NCBI RefSeq assembly: GCF_000230895.2
Contig: NC_016604.1
Span: 2,976,001-3,040,000 of the forward strand
Length of the DNA stretch: 64,000 nucleotides
Source of the DNA: Mycolicibacterium rhodesiae NBB3
GTDB taxonomy: Bacteria > Actinomycetota > Actinomycetes > Mycobacteriales > Mycobacteriaceae
Reading direction: 5' to 3'
The notes beneath the pieces were generated by a model. That model made no database searches. It was not told where the DNA came from and saw nothing but the letters and a program-made list of their open reading frames with translations. Shown piece by piece: positions 1 to 8,468 of this stretch. The first letter of the stretch is position 1. Each line of letters opens with the position of its first letter. The translations under genes and the position numbers were made by a program.

Positions 1-932
1 TGGCGCAGCCAATGCGGGTCGAAGTCGATGTCCGTGCGCCGGCGCAAACGGCGGACCAGGTCGTAGACCGCGCTATAGGTCAACGGATGGCCGTGTGGCC
101 GCCCCCAGAGGTTGACGAAAACGTAGTCGCTGTCGAGGTCGCCGTATTCAGCGTGAAGGTAATCGGCATACAACCGAATCAGTTCCGCGCTCACCGGAAC
201 GGTCCGGACCGTCAACGATTTGGCGCGGGCTCGGTTGTCGTTGTCACGCCGACAAACTGTGATCTGCCGATCAGCGGCGGCGATGTCGCTGTGACGCAGC
301 CCCAGCGCCTCACCGATGCGCATCCCGGTGTCATAGAGCAGCGCCAACAGGAACCGATCCCGCAACCGGTCACACGCGTCCAGCAGTGTTTGGATCTCGC
401 CGGGGATCAGCACTCGCGGCAGCTTCTTCGGCGCCTTCAACGACACTGTTCGCCGGGGTAGCGGCATGTGCTTGCTGATGTGGTGCAGAAACGGCTTCCA
501 ACCGCCTCTCGACCCTCCGATCTGCCAGGTCGTCAGCAGCTCGCCGACCTCGATCCCGTCGCGAACGGCGTGCAGATAGAACGCCGCCAACGCCGACAGC
601 TTCCGGTTCACCGTTGACTCGCCGCAGTGATGCTCCACCGAGGGCAGCACGGCGATCGCGCCCTGCCGCAGCGCCGTGGGCAGCCGCAGCCAGGCGACGA
701 ACGCGCCGATATCCTCCAGACTCACCGACCGCCAGTCCAGGCCGCACCCGCCCAGGAACGTGAACCAGTCCTTCAGATCATGGGCATAGGCCTTGATCGT
801 GTTCGGCGACCGCTCTATGTCGGTCAAATACTTCAGATACCGCTCCACCGGTGCCACCGGCACACCGTCCTCGCCGAGGACGGTGAACGATTCACGCGAC
901 GAGAGCGGTGAAACCACCTTCACAACAAGCAC
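1..932 (-). CDS. Tyrosine recombinase (phage-integrase family), 3' end beyond window
   Basis: Reading the minus strand from a GTG at 932 gives about 310 codons without a stop up to the window edge. The start is preceded by GGAGG six bases upstream, and an in-frame TGA lies just before it. The N-terminal part looks like a SAM-like core-binding domain (phrases such as TDIERSPNTIKAYAHDL). The catalytic domain shows the first catalytic arginine in TGMRIGEALGLRH (about residue 205), and the HxxR box (PHWLR) is reached exactly at the window edge. The final Tyr is outside the window. It is probably one member of the multi-recombinase elements common in mycobacteria, but its partners would lie to the left and are not visible. 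The first codons overlap the end of a truncated IS1081-like transposase frame, so this element appears to have landed in that IS. Confidence 0.85.
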   Translation of the reverse strand, partial: MLVVKVVSPLSSRESFTVLGEDGVPVAPVERYLKYLTDIERSPNTIKAYAHDLKDWFTFLGGCGLDWRSVSLEDIGAFVAWLRLPTALRQGAIAVLPSVEHHCGESTVNRKLSALAAFYLHAVRDGIEVGELLTTWQIGGSRGGWKPFLHHISKHMPLPRRTVSLKAPKKLPRVLIPGEIQTLLDACDRLRDRFLLALLYDTGMRIGEALGLRHSDIAAADRQITVCRRDNDNRARAKSLTVRTVPVSAELIRLYADYLHAEYGDLDSDYVFVNLWGRPHGHPLTYSAVYDLVRRLRRRTDIDFDPHWLR

Positions 933-2070
933 ATCGATCCTCCAGGCTCTGCTTCATGGACGGCTGGAGATAACCACATCCAGAACGCAGAACCGACCAC
1001 TTCGAGACTTCGTGGTCCACATGAAAGACGCTCACCGCAGCACTACAGATAACCTGGGGGTTGTTTGACCAAATCTGGCGCCAGATCTGCTTGGGGAATG
1101 CAGTAAACGCCAGCAGGTCCGCGCGGGCGTTCTCTAGATGCTCGGCAACCTTGGGTAGCTTGTCAGACAGCGCGTCGATGATCCGATCATATTGAGCAGC
1201 AACCGATCCCGCGTCGGGTTGATCGAACACCGAATGCAGCAGGGTGCGCACCCACGGCCACGACGCCTTCGGAGTGATCGCCATCAGATTGGTCGTGTAG
1301 TGCGTGCGGCAGCGCTGCCAGGCCGCCCCGGGCAGGGTGGCGCCGATCGCGGCCACCAGACCCGCGTGAGCGTCGCTGGTGACCAGGCGGACCCCGGACA
1401 GGCCCCGGGCGGTCAGCGAGCGCCAGAACGCCAACCAGCCCGCACCGTCCTCGGCGGTGGACACGTCGATGCCCAGGATCTCGCGGTAGCCCTCGGCGTT
1501 CACGCCGACCGCGATCAAGGCGTGCACGTTGACCACACGTCCGCCCTCGCGGACCTTGAGCACCAGGGCGTCAGCGGCCACGAACGTGTACGGGCCGGCA
1601 TCCAGCGGCCGGGTACGAAACGCCTCCACGGCGACGTCGAGCTCTTTGGCCATCACCGACACCTGCGACTTCGACAACGACGTGATCCCCAGGGTCTCGA
1701 CGAGTTTGTCCATCCGCCGCGTCGACACCCCGAGCAGGTAGCAGGTCGCCACCACCGTGGTCAGCGCGCGCTCGGCGCGTTTGCGACGTTCCAGCAGCCA
1801 GTCCGGGAAGTACGAGCCCTGCCGCAACTTCGGAATCGCGAGATCCAGTGTGCCTGCCCGAGTGTCGAACTGACGATGACGGTAGCCGTTGCGCTGGTTG
1901 GTGCGCTCGGTGCTGCGCTCGCCGTATCCCGCACCGCACAGCGCGTCGGCTTCTGCGCCCATCAGGGTGTGGATGAACGTGGCCAACAACTCGCGCAGCA
2001 CGTCGGGGTGGGTGTTGGTGAGTCGTTCAGCCAGCACGGTGGGCAGGTCGATATCGTGGGCAGTGGTCAT
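892..2070 (-). pseudogene. IS1081-like (IS256 family) transposase, C-terminally truncated
   Basis: The protein from the ATG at 2070 (good AAAGGA Shine-Dalgarno) closely follows IS1081 transposase: LMGAEADALCGAGY, NQRNGYRHR, RQGSYFPDWLLERR, the first DDE Asp in FVAADALVLKVREGG, and TSDAHAGLVAAI. The resemblance stops after IWSNNPQ, at about position 1054. The remaining 53 codons are unrelated and come from the DNA upstream of the neighbouring recombinase. The catalytic Glu region and about 60-70 C-terminal residues are missing, so the transposase should be inactive. The frame could also be read from an upstream start at 2139, but the IS family start is at 2070. Confidence 0.85.
1043..1052 (-). 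repeat. 10-mer TTATCTGTAG, recombinase-element end candidate
   Basis: The motif sits on the minus strand within a few bases of the point where IS1081 homology stops, upstream of the recombinase gene. The same 10-mer occurs twice more at 36993-37002 and 37073-37082. This suggests it belongs to an element end or recombination site; that role is inferred. Confidence 0.35.
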
Positions 2071-2125
2071 CGCGTTGATTCCTTTGCTCGAGTGACTTTC
2101 GCGGGTCTCTCGAAGAATCACGCGA
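1054..2125 (-). mobile_element. IS1081-like remnant, one end lost
   Basis: The terminal inverted repeat upstream of the transposase survives at 2107-2125; on the minus strand it reads TCGCGTGATTCTTCGAGAG, close to the IS1081 end as I remember it. The other end is missing, because homology breaks off at about 1054 inside the transposase gene, where the recombinase element begins. No target duplication can be assigned. Confidence 0.7.
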
Positions 2126-2404
2126 TGACCTTCATTCATCCGGCTACGACACGCCGGTACCGCTGATCAGGTCCGACTCGTACACCACTCTGCTGGACGC
2201 AACCTTGCCAGCCGCGCGATAGCGCCCGCACTCCGGCAGGGAGGGGCTTGTGACCGGCACATCGGGGCATTGCCTCACGCCGAGAAGGTGGGCGTATCGG
2301 TGGCTGGAGTCGAGCAACGGAAAAGACGGCGCGTCCGGCAGAACCACGCAGACACGCCGTCCAGCGCGCCACTTCACAGACAGACAGGTCGCTTTGAGAG
2401 GGGA

Positions 2405-2695
2405 TTAAGGGTCCGGGTCAACCCGCGTCTCATCCGAACGGCGGCGGCGGCGTGCGAGTGTGCCCTCGGCGAATCGCAGCAGGTGTGTGTGAAGGTCGCC
2501 GCCGCGGACCTCGGGGAACAAAGCCGGCGCCATGACGAGGCCACGGATGGCCGCAGGAATATAGATATACTCGCCCCGGCCCTGCTGGTCGCTGCTGAAG
2601 AGTTGCCAAAACCGCTCGGCGACGGACGGTTCAAAGTACGGTGCCAGGCTCTCGGGGCCGAGTTCGCGCCCGAGGCCACTTGCCTTGACTCTCAA
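2405..2695 (-). CDS. Hypothetical protein fragment, unrecognised
   Basis: A 96-codon minus-strand frame from a TTG at 2695; the same frame stays open about 45 bases further upstream without a better start. Codon usage (G/C third positions) and a non-repetitive composition make it look like real coding DNA, but I recognise no family motif. It ends in an Arg-rich tail. It lies between the IS1081 remnant and the coenzyme-M carboxylase-like gene, so it may be the broken remainder of a longer gene. Confidence 0.3.
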   Translation of the reverse strand: MRVKASGLGRELGPESLAPYFEPSVAERFWQLFSSDQQGRGEYIYIPAAIRGLVMAPALFPEVRGGDLHTHLLRFAEGTLARRRRRSDETRVDPDP

Positions 2696-3253
2696 TGGCC
2701 TCTCGTTAGATTGTTCGGGTTCAATTGTCTCCCATTCGATTTAATCGCCGCCAACATCCGGTATTGGCTGGCGCGGGTGCTCATCACATTCGCCTCGCGA
2801 TGGGCTCGGCACCCGACAAGCGTCGAGCACGACGACTGGACCCCGTTCGGGTGTTACCGACGGGAACGGCGAGCGTGCAACTGCCGCGTTAGCGAAAGCG
2901 GCTGGTGAGGTTGCCGGATTTGCTGGCGGGGGGTGCGACCGGCACCACGTCGCCGGTGAGCTCGGCGATGGTTCGTCGCGATCCGCGCTGAGGCCCAGTT
3001 CCTGGCGCGCGCAGTCTCTTCGGCGCTCCACGACTCCGATTTGACGAGGCGGTCGAACCCTCGGGCCGACTTGCTCAGCGAGTTCTGTGTGTCGGTGTCG
3101 CGGCGGAGCCTCGCCGACGCATTCAACGAATTGGACTAGATACCGGTGATTCTTCGTCCCTTCAGGACATGTTCCGAGAGGTTTCACCCGGCGATGCTTA
3201 AGACAGCCGCCGACAATCTCCGGGTCCGGAGATACCGAAAGGGATGGATTCTG
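2696..3253. other. Region without a convincing gene upstream of the 2-KPCC-like gene
   Basis: About 560 bases. A short plus-strand frame ending at 3139 (tail SRRSLADAFNELD) could be the end of a lost gene but has no clear start or family. No strong hairpin or -10/-35 pair was picked out by eye. Confidence 0.3.
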
Positions 3254-4819
3254 ATGGACTTGATTGACACCACTCTCAGCATGGACCGGTGGGAGGATTT
3301 GATTCACGACGCCGAAACCGGGGTGGTTTCCGAGCCGCTGGAGAATGTCTATCGCAAGCGGGGGACCGCTTTCGATGTGATATTCGTGGGCGGCGGCGCT
3401 GGCGGTCGATTCGGGTCAGCCTACGCCCAGGCTCGCGGCCTGCGTCAACTGGTGATCGACAAATGGCCGTTTCTCGGCGGTTCCTGCCCGCATCAGGCCT
3501 GCGTTCCGCACCATCTGTTCTCCGAGGCCGCGCGCGAGATGGACTACATGCGCTGGAATTCAGACACGTTGTGGTTCCCGAAGTTCGAGGAGGAACGCGC
3601 CTCGATCGTCGACATGATCACTTTGTTCAAGAAGGGCCGCAACAACGCACACGCTTTCATGAACTGGCAGAGCAAAGAACAGCTTGACATGGAATACATT
3701 CTCAACGCCGAAGCAATCGTCATCGACAAGCACACCGTCGAGGTCAACGGAGAGCGGTTCACCACCCAAAGCCTCGTGCTCGCTACCGGAACACGGACGC
3801 ACTTCCCGCCCGAGATCGCAGGGTTGGACAAGGCCGGCGTCTATGACTTCGCAACGCTCATCGACCCGGGCCTGGATTACGAGCCGACCAGCTGCGTCAT
3901 CATCGGCGGCTCCAAAGTCGCGATGGAGTACGGCTCCTTCTTTCAGGCGACCGGCTGCCACACCACGATTCTTACCCGTAGCGCGCTGATGCGAACGGAA
4001 AGTCTGCACCACGTGGACGAGGATCTGCGTACCTACGTGGTCGACAACATGCGGTTGCGCGGCATGGACATCATCGAAGGCTGTGAGCCGCTGGAAGTCG
4101 TCGGAGACGACCGCGCCGCCGGCGTACTAGTCCGCTTGGCCGACGGCACCGAGGAGGTCATCGAGACCGACTTCGTTTTCATCGGGACCGGCGAGCGACC
4201 CAACACCAAGCCTTACGTGGATGCGCTGGGCATCGAGGTCGATAAGAAGGGTTTCGTCAAAGTCAATTCCCGGATGCAGACCTCCGTGGAGGGGGTGTAT
4301 GCGATCGGAGATCTCATCGGATCACCGATGGAGATGTTCAAAGCCCGAAAGTGTGGGATGACCGCTGCGCGCAACATCTCCGGCGAGGCTTTCGAGTTCG
4401 ACTTCACGGAGTTTCCCGACTTCCTGCACACCACCTACGAGGTGACCTGGGTCGGGTTGACCGAACAGGAGGCGCGCGACGCATACGGCGATATTTCCGT
4501 CATCCAGATGCCGCCCAAAGGAATCCGCCACGAGGAGCTGTCTTTACCGCTGGCCGAGGGCAGTATGCTCTACGGCTTCACTCGCCCGGAACTCACCGGA
4601 TTCCAGAAATGCATCTACGACAACAAGAGTCGCCGGCTCTTGGGCGCCCACCACTGCGGTTTCGGAGCCAAAGACGCATTCCAGTACCTGGACCATCTCA
4701 TCAAGAAGGGCATCACCATCGACGAGATGGGCGAGATGAACGAACTGTTCCTCAATCCCGAACACTTCATCCAGCTCTCCCGTCTGCGCGCCGGCAACCC
4801 TGATCTTCAAGACCTCTAG
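3254..4819 (+). CDS. 2-ketopropyl-coenzyme M carboxylase/oxidoreductase-like flavoprotein
   Basis: A 521-residue FAD/NAD(P) disulfide oxidoreductase very like 2-KPCC of Xanthobacter epoxypropane metabolism (523 residues), which reductively cleaves 2-ketopropyl-CoM and carboxylates the product to acetoacetate. The FAD site is VGGGAGGRFGSAY (45-57). The redox disulfide motif GGSCPHQACVPHH gives C78 and C83, matching C82/C87. MEMFKAR places Met361 and Arg365 at the family numbering, and Arg52 corresponds to Arg56; from memory both arginines bind the CoM sulfonate. Near the C-terminus FLNPEH keeps the diagnostic Phe-His pair (F499/H504) that replaces the His-Glu of ordinary disulfide reductases. 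The ATG at 3254 is chosen because it gives the family length and has AAAGGGA upstream. An IS256 copy separates it from an acylating aldehyde dehydrogenase. No epoxyalkane:CoM transferase is in the window, so the substrate could be a different CoM thioether. Confidence 0.88.
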   Translation: MDLIDTTLSMDRWEDLIHDAETGVVSEPLENVYRKRGTAFDVIFVGGGAGGRFGSAYAQARGLRQLVIDKWPFLGGSCPHQACVPHHLFSEAAREMDYMRWNSDTLWFPKFEEERASIVDMITLFKKGRNNAHAFMNWQSKEQLDMEYILNAEAIVIDKHTVEVNGERFTTQSLVLATGTRTHFPPEIAGLDKAGVYDFATLIDPGLDYEPTSCVIIGGSKVAMEYGSFFQATGCHTTILTRSALMRTESLHHVDEDLRTYVVDNMRLRGMDIIEGCEPLEVVGDDRAAGVLVRLADGTEEVIETDFVFIGTGERPNTKPYVDALGIEVDKKGFVKVNSRMQTSVEGVYAIGDLIGSPMEMFKARKCGMTAARNISGEAFEFDFTEFPDFLHTTYEVTWVGLTEQEARDAYGDISVIQMPPKGIRHEELSLPLAEGSMLYGFTRPELTGFQKCIYDNKSRRLLGAHHCGFGAKDAFQYLDHLIKKGITIDEMGEMNELFLNPEHFIQLSRLRAGNPDLQDL

Positions 4820-5253
4820 ACGCGAAGCCGCCGACGGGTCAGGCACGCGGCAGCTTATCCGCAGTTGTCTGACTGCTGGCTCTGAGCACGAGCAACTCTC
4901 GGAACGAGTATCGGAACTCATTGAGGCTTAAGCAGAATCGTATGAGGACATCAAATAATGGTCGACTTCTCAGGCCGCAAAACTGGCTGAGCGGACAGAG
5001 GTCGAAAAGCAGCGTAGGAGCGTAGGCCAATCGCTGCGAGCGCAACGCGCCGAGCTTCGCGCGCTAGGACAACCTGACGTTGGATCACCGCCTGCACAGG
5101 AACTCAGCGTCCCAGTGGGTGATGTCGGTGTCCGAGGATGCGTGACGAAGCATTCCTCGGGTTAGATCAGGATCACCCTCCGTGTCCCGCTCGAGCGCGA
5201 CGACTGGCGGCGCCTAAGTGTTCGGGCAAGGTTGGCGAGGTTGTCCCGGTCTT
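4820..5253. other. Intergenic, no gene seen
   Basis: About 430 bases between the 2-KPCC-like gene and the left end of the IS256 element. I see no supported frame, hairpin or repeat. It may hold remains of genes once continuous with the aldehyde dehydrogenase at 6888. Confidence 0.3.
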
Positions 5254-6694
5254 CGTGGAATTTGAGGTGGCGGTCCCTCACCTGATGCCCGCCAGATGGT
5301 AGGTCTTCGGGTGAACGACCAAGTACACCTCGAAGAAGGAGTAAGGGACCGCCATGAAGACCGTACCTACTGTTCGCCTCGCTGACACGACCGACGCCGC
5401 CGGGTTGCCTGAGCTGCCGGAGGAGATCCGGCTGGCGATGACCAGCATCGCCGGGGCGGCCCGGGAGGGGTTGTTGGCGATGAGCGTGGCCGCCGGGATG
5501 GCGGTGATGCAGACGATGTTTGAGGCCGAGATCGCCGCGGCGTGCGGGCCGAAGGGCAAGCACGACGCTGACCGGATTTCGGTGCGCCACGGCAGTGGGA
5601 AGGGGTCGGTGACCCTTGGTGGTCGGCGGGTGCCGGTGGCCCGGCCGCGGGCACGCACTCTGGATGGGAGCGAGGTGGCGCTGAGCACCTATGCGCACTT
5701 CGCCGCCGATGACCTGCTGACCCAGGTGGTGATGGAGCGGATGCTGGCCGGGGTGGCCACCCGCCGGCACGCCCGCACTGCGGAGCCGGTGGGCGCCCAG
5801 GTCGGCGAGGAGGCGAAATCGACTAGCCGCTCGGCGATTTCGCGCCGATTCGTGCGCCAGACCGAGACCGCGCTGGGCGAGCTGATGAGCCGCGACTTGA
5901 GCGAGCTGGACATCAAGGTGCTCATGTTGGATGGGGAGCACATGGCCCAGCGGTGCGTGGTGGTCGCGCTGGCGATCACCGCCGACGGAACGAAGGTCCC
6001 GGTCGGGCTGTGGGACGGCTCCACGGAGAACAAGACCGTGGTCCCGCTCGCTGCTGGCCGACCTGGTCGAGCGCGGCCTGGCCATCGACGATGGGCTGCT
6101 GGTCGTCTGCGACGGCGCCAAGGCGCTGTCCGCGGCGGTGCGTGAGGTGTTCGGCGCCAAGGCCCTCATCCAAAGATGTACCTTGCACAAGCGGAGAAAT
6201 GTCGCTGATCATCTGCCCGACAAGGACAAGGCCTGGGTGGACGCCAAGTTGGTCAAGGCCTTCGCCCACCCTGACCCAGACACCGGGTTGCGCAACGCGA
6301 AAAGCCTTGCCGGGCAACTTGGTAAGAACTATCCCAGTGCGGCCGCCAGCCTGCGCGAGGGGCTGGAGGAAATGTTCACTGTCGCCCGCCTCGGCATCGA
6401 CGGCCGCCTCGCCAAGACGTTGACCACGTCCAATCCGGTCGAGTCGATGATCTCCATCGCCCGGACCACCAATCGCAACGTCACCCGCTGGCGCGACGGG
6501 CAGATGGTGCTGCGCTGGACCGCGGCCGGCATGCTCAACGCCGAACGATCCTTCCGTCGCATCAAGGGCCACAAGCAGATGCCCCAGCTCGTCGACGCCC
6601 TGCGCCGACACGCTCACCCCGACACCGGCGCCGACACCAAATCTGTCGGTGCCGCCGCCTAGAGTTCATCGTGGATCGTCACCCAAATTCCACG
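5254..6694 (+). mobile_element. IS256-family insertion sequence with imperfect terminal inverted repeats
   Basis: The left end (5254-5276) and the reverse complement of the right end (6673-6694) share CGTGGAATTTG followed by GGTG-CG-TCC, with a few mismatches. They bracket a single transposase frame. No obvious 8-9 bp target duplication is visible, so the boundaries may be off by a few bases. Confidence 0.7.
5354..6662 (+). pseudogene. IS256-family mutator transposase, frameshifted
   Basis: The first frame runs from the ATG at 5354 (AAGGAGTAAGGGACC upstream) through the first catalytic Asp in LMLDGEHMAQRC. The second continues with LLVVCDGAKAL, QRCTLHKRRNV and the C-terminal TSNPVESMISIARTTNRNVTRW block to 6662. 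The two frames join if one C of the CCC at 6043-6045 is removed, giving ENKTVVRSLLADL. So a single-base insertion in a homopolymer (or a sequencing error) breaks an otherwise full-length transposase of about 430 residues. Confidence 0.85.
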
Positions 6695-6887
6695 CGACTC
6701 GGGACATGCTCAGGTTGGCTGCAACCGACTTGCTCCGAGAACTTGGCGGATGCTACTCATTGCCAACGGTTGGCCTCGTAATTGCCGCCACATTCAATGA
6801 GCAGGTGCCCGCTTGGGTCTAAATCGACCCAAGCGTTTGTCCTGTCCGGTCGATCCGATAACGCTTCGTATACGACACGCTAACGGG

Positions 6888-8303
6888 ATGACTGACACAC
6901 TGACAGCCCAACCAGCCGTCGACGAGGTTTCGGCGATCGTCGCCCGCGCGCGCGACGCGCAGAGGGGGATCGAAAGTTACACCCAGGAGCAAGTGGACGA
7001 GTTGTGCACCGCAGTGGCCTGGGCAGTAGCCCGCCCGGCCCAGACAACGTCATTGGCGCAATTGGCGGTCGACGAGGGCGGCTTCGGCAACTATGACGAC
7101 AAAGTCACCAAGATAAACAAGCGAGTTTTGGGTGTGCTGGCCGACATGCGAACGGTTAAGACCGTGGGCATCGTGGAGGAAGATCACGACAGAGGCCTGG
7201 TCAAGATCGCCAAACCTGTAGGCGTAGTCGCCGCGTTGATCCCGACCACCGGTCCGGATGCGACGCCCCCTCTAAAGGCATTGATGGCGCTGAAGGGCCG
7301 CAACGCCATCGTCGTCGCACCGCATCCGCGCACCGTGAACACAACCATCAATGTTGTTGAAACGATGCGAACAGCGTGCGAACAGGTGGGCGCTCCGGCT
7401 GACCTGATCCAGGTTCTCGACAAGCCGTCGATCACCAAGACGCAGGAGCTGATGCGCCAGGCTGACTTGATCGTCGCGACGGGCGGCGCTGGAATGGTGA
7501 AGGCCGCGTACAGTTCCGGAACGCCGGCGTACGGCGTCGGAGTGGGCAACTCGGTTCACGTCGTCGATGAAACTGCCGACCTCGACGATGCAGCCGCGGC
7601 GATTTCCGCGGCGAAGACATTCGATTATGCGACCAGCTGCCTGGCCGATAACGCCATCGTCGTCGAGGAATCTGTCTACGACGCACTGATAGCCCGGCTC
7701 GTCGACAAGGGCGGCCACGTCTGCACGGCCGACGAGAAGACGGCACTGCAGCATCGAATGTGGCCCGACGGTGGGCATATTCCAACACCTGACGTTATTG
7801 CCAAATCTGCCACCCATATCGCCGACATCAGCGGATTCGCGATCGCCGCGGACCGCACGTTTCTCCTCGTTGAGGAGACTGGAACCGGGCCCGACTACCC
7901 GTTTTCGGGCGAGAAGCTGTCGGTAGTGCTGACGGTCTACAAATACAAGGGCGCCATCAAATCCGCGGTTGATCTGGTCAACGCGATCACCGAGTACCAA
8001 GGCCTCGGTCACACCTGCGGTATCCATTCGGCCAACGAACATCACGTCAACGAACTCGCGATGCGGACGAAGACGGCACGGGTGATGGTCAATCAGAATC
8101 TCAACGAAGGCGCCGGTAGCCCACGCAACGGACTGCCGTTCACCTTGAGCCTTAGCTGCGGGACGTGGGGAGGAAATATCACCACTGAAAATGTCAATGC
8201 CCGGCACTTCGTGAACGTGACGTGGGTGTCGAGACCAATTCAGCGGCCGCCGGTCACCGAAGAAGAGCTCTTCGCCTCGTTCTGGCAGAAGCACGGCCGT
8301 TAG
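6888..8303 (+). CDS. Acylating aldehyde dehydrogenase, sulfoacetaldehyde/acetaldehyde type
   Basis: A 471-residue CoA-acylating aldehyde dehydrogenase. The catalytic Cys is C251 in FDYATSCLADNAIVVEE; IPTTGPDATPP (119-128) and VATGGAGMVKAAYSSGTPAYGVG (196-218) are the usual nucleotide-binding stretches of the EutE/SauS group. The C-terminus keeps the GSPRNGLPFTLSLSCGTWGGN-type segment seen in sulfoacetaldehyde dehydrogenases (SauS). The ATG at 6888 is used; the ribosome site is weak (AACGGG). Members convert an aldehyde plus CoA and NAD(P)+ to an acyl-CoA. Being close to a 2-KPCC-like enzyme, it could oxidise an aldehyde made from a CoM adduct (for example 2-oxoethyl-CoM or sulfoacetaldehyde). 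That substrate is inferred; plain acetaldehyde or propionaldehyde is also possible. Confidence 0.8.
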   Translation: MTDTLTAQPAVDEVSAIVARARDAQRGIESYTQEQVDELCTAVAWAVARPAQTTSLAQLAVDEGGFGNYDDKVTKINKRVLGVLADMRTVKTVGIVEEDHDRGLVKIAKPVGVVAALIPTTGPDATPPLKALMALKGRNAIVVAPHPRTVNTTINVVETMRTACEQVGAPADLIQVLDKPSITKTQELMRQADLIVATGGAGMVKAAYSSGTPAYGVGVGNSVHVVDETADLDDAAAAISAAKTFDYATSCLADNAIVVEESVYDALIARLVDKGGHVCTADEKTALQHRMWPDGGHIPTPDVIAKSATHIADISGFAIAADRTFLLVEETGTGPDYPFSGEKLSVVLTVYKYKGAIKSAVDLVNAITEYQGLGHTCGIHSANEHHVNELAMRTKTARVMVNQNLNEGAGSPRNGLPFTLSLSCGTWGGNITTENVNARHFVNVTWVSRPIQRPPVTEEELFASFWQKHGR

Positions 8304-8384
8304 CACCACGTCATCGCGGCCCGTGATGAGACGGCCGGTAGGAGCCAATACGTCTCGTGTTGATCTGCACGAAGCGCACTTTGC

Positions 8385-8417
8385 GCCGCCTCATCCAGCT
8401 ATGCGCAATGAGGCGGC
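8385..8417. terminator. Hairpin after the acylating aldehyde dehydrogenase
   Basis: Perfect 10-bp arms (GCCGCCTCAT / ATGAGGCGGC) around a 13-base loop, between the dehydrogenase stop (8303) and the lipase start (8469). There is no U-run after it, as is common for mycobacterial terminators. It could instead be a regulator site for the lipase gene. Confidence 0.5.
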
Positions 8418-8468
8418 TTGCAGTGCAACCGATTTCCCCCATCTCGTTTCGAAGCCAAAGGACGATTC

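Noticed and set aside
2990..3139. Short plus-strand frame ending SLADAFNELD upstream of the 2-KPCC-like gene
   Set aside because: It might be the tail of a lost gene, but there is no start, ribosome site or recognisable domain.
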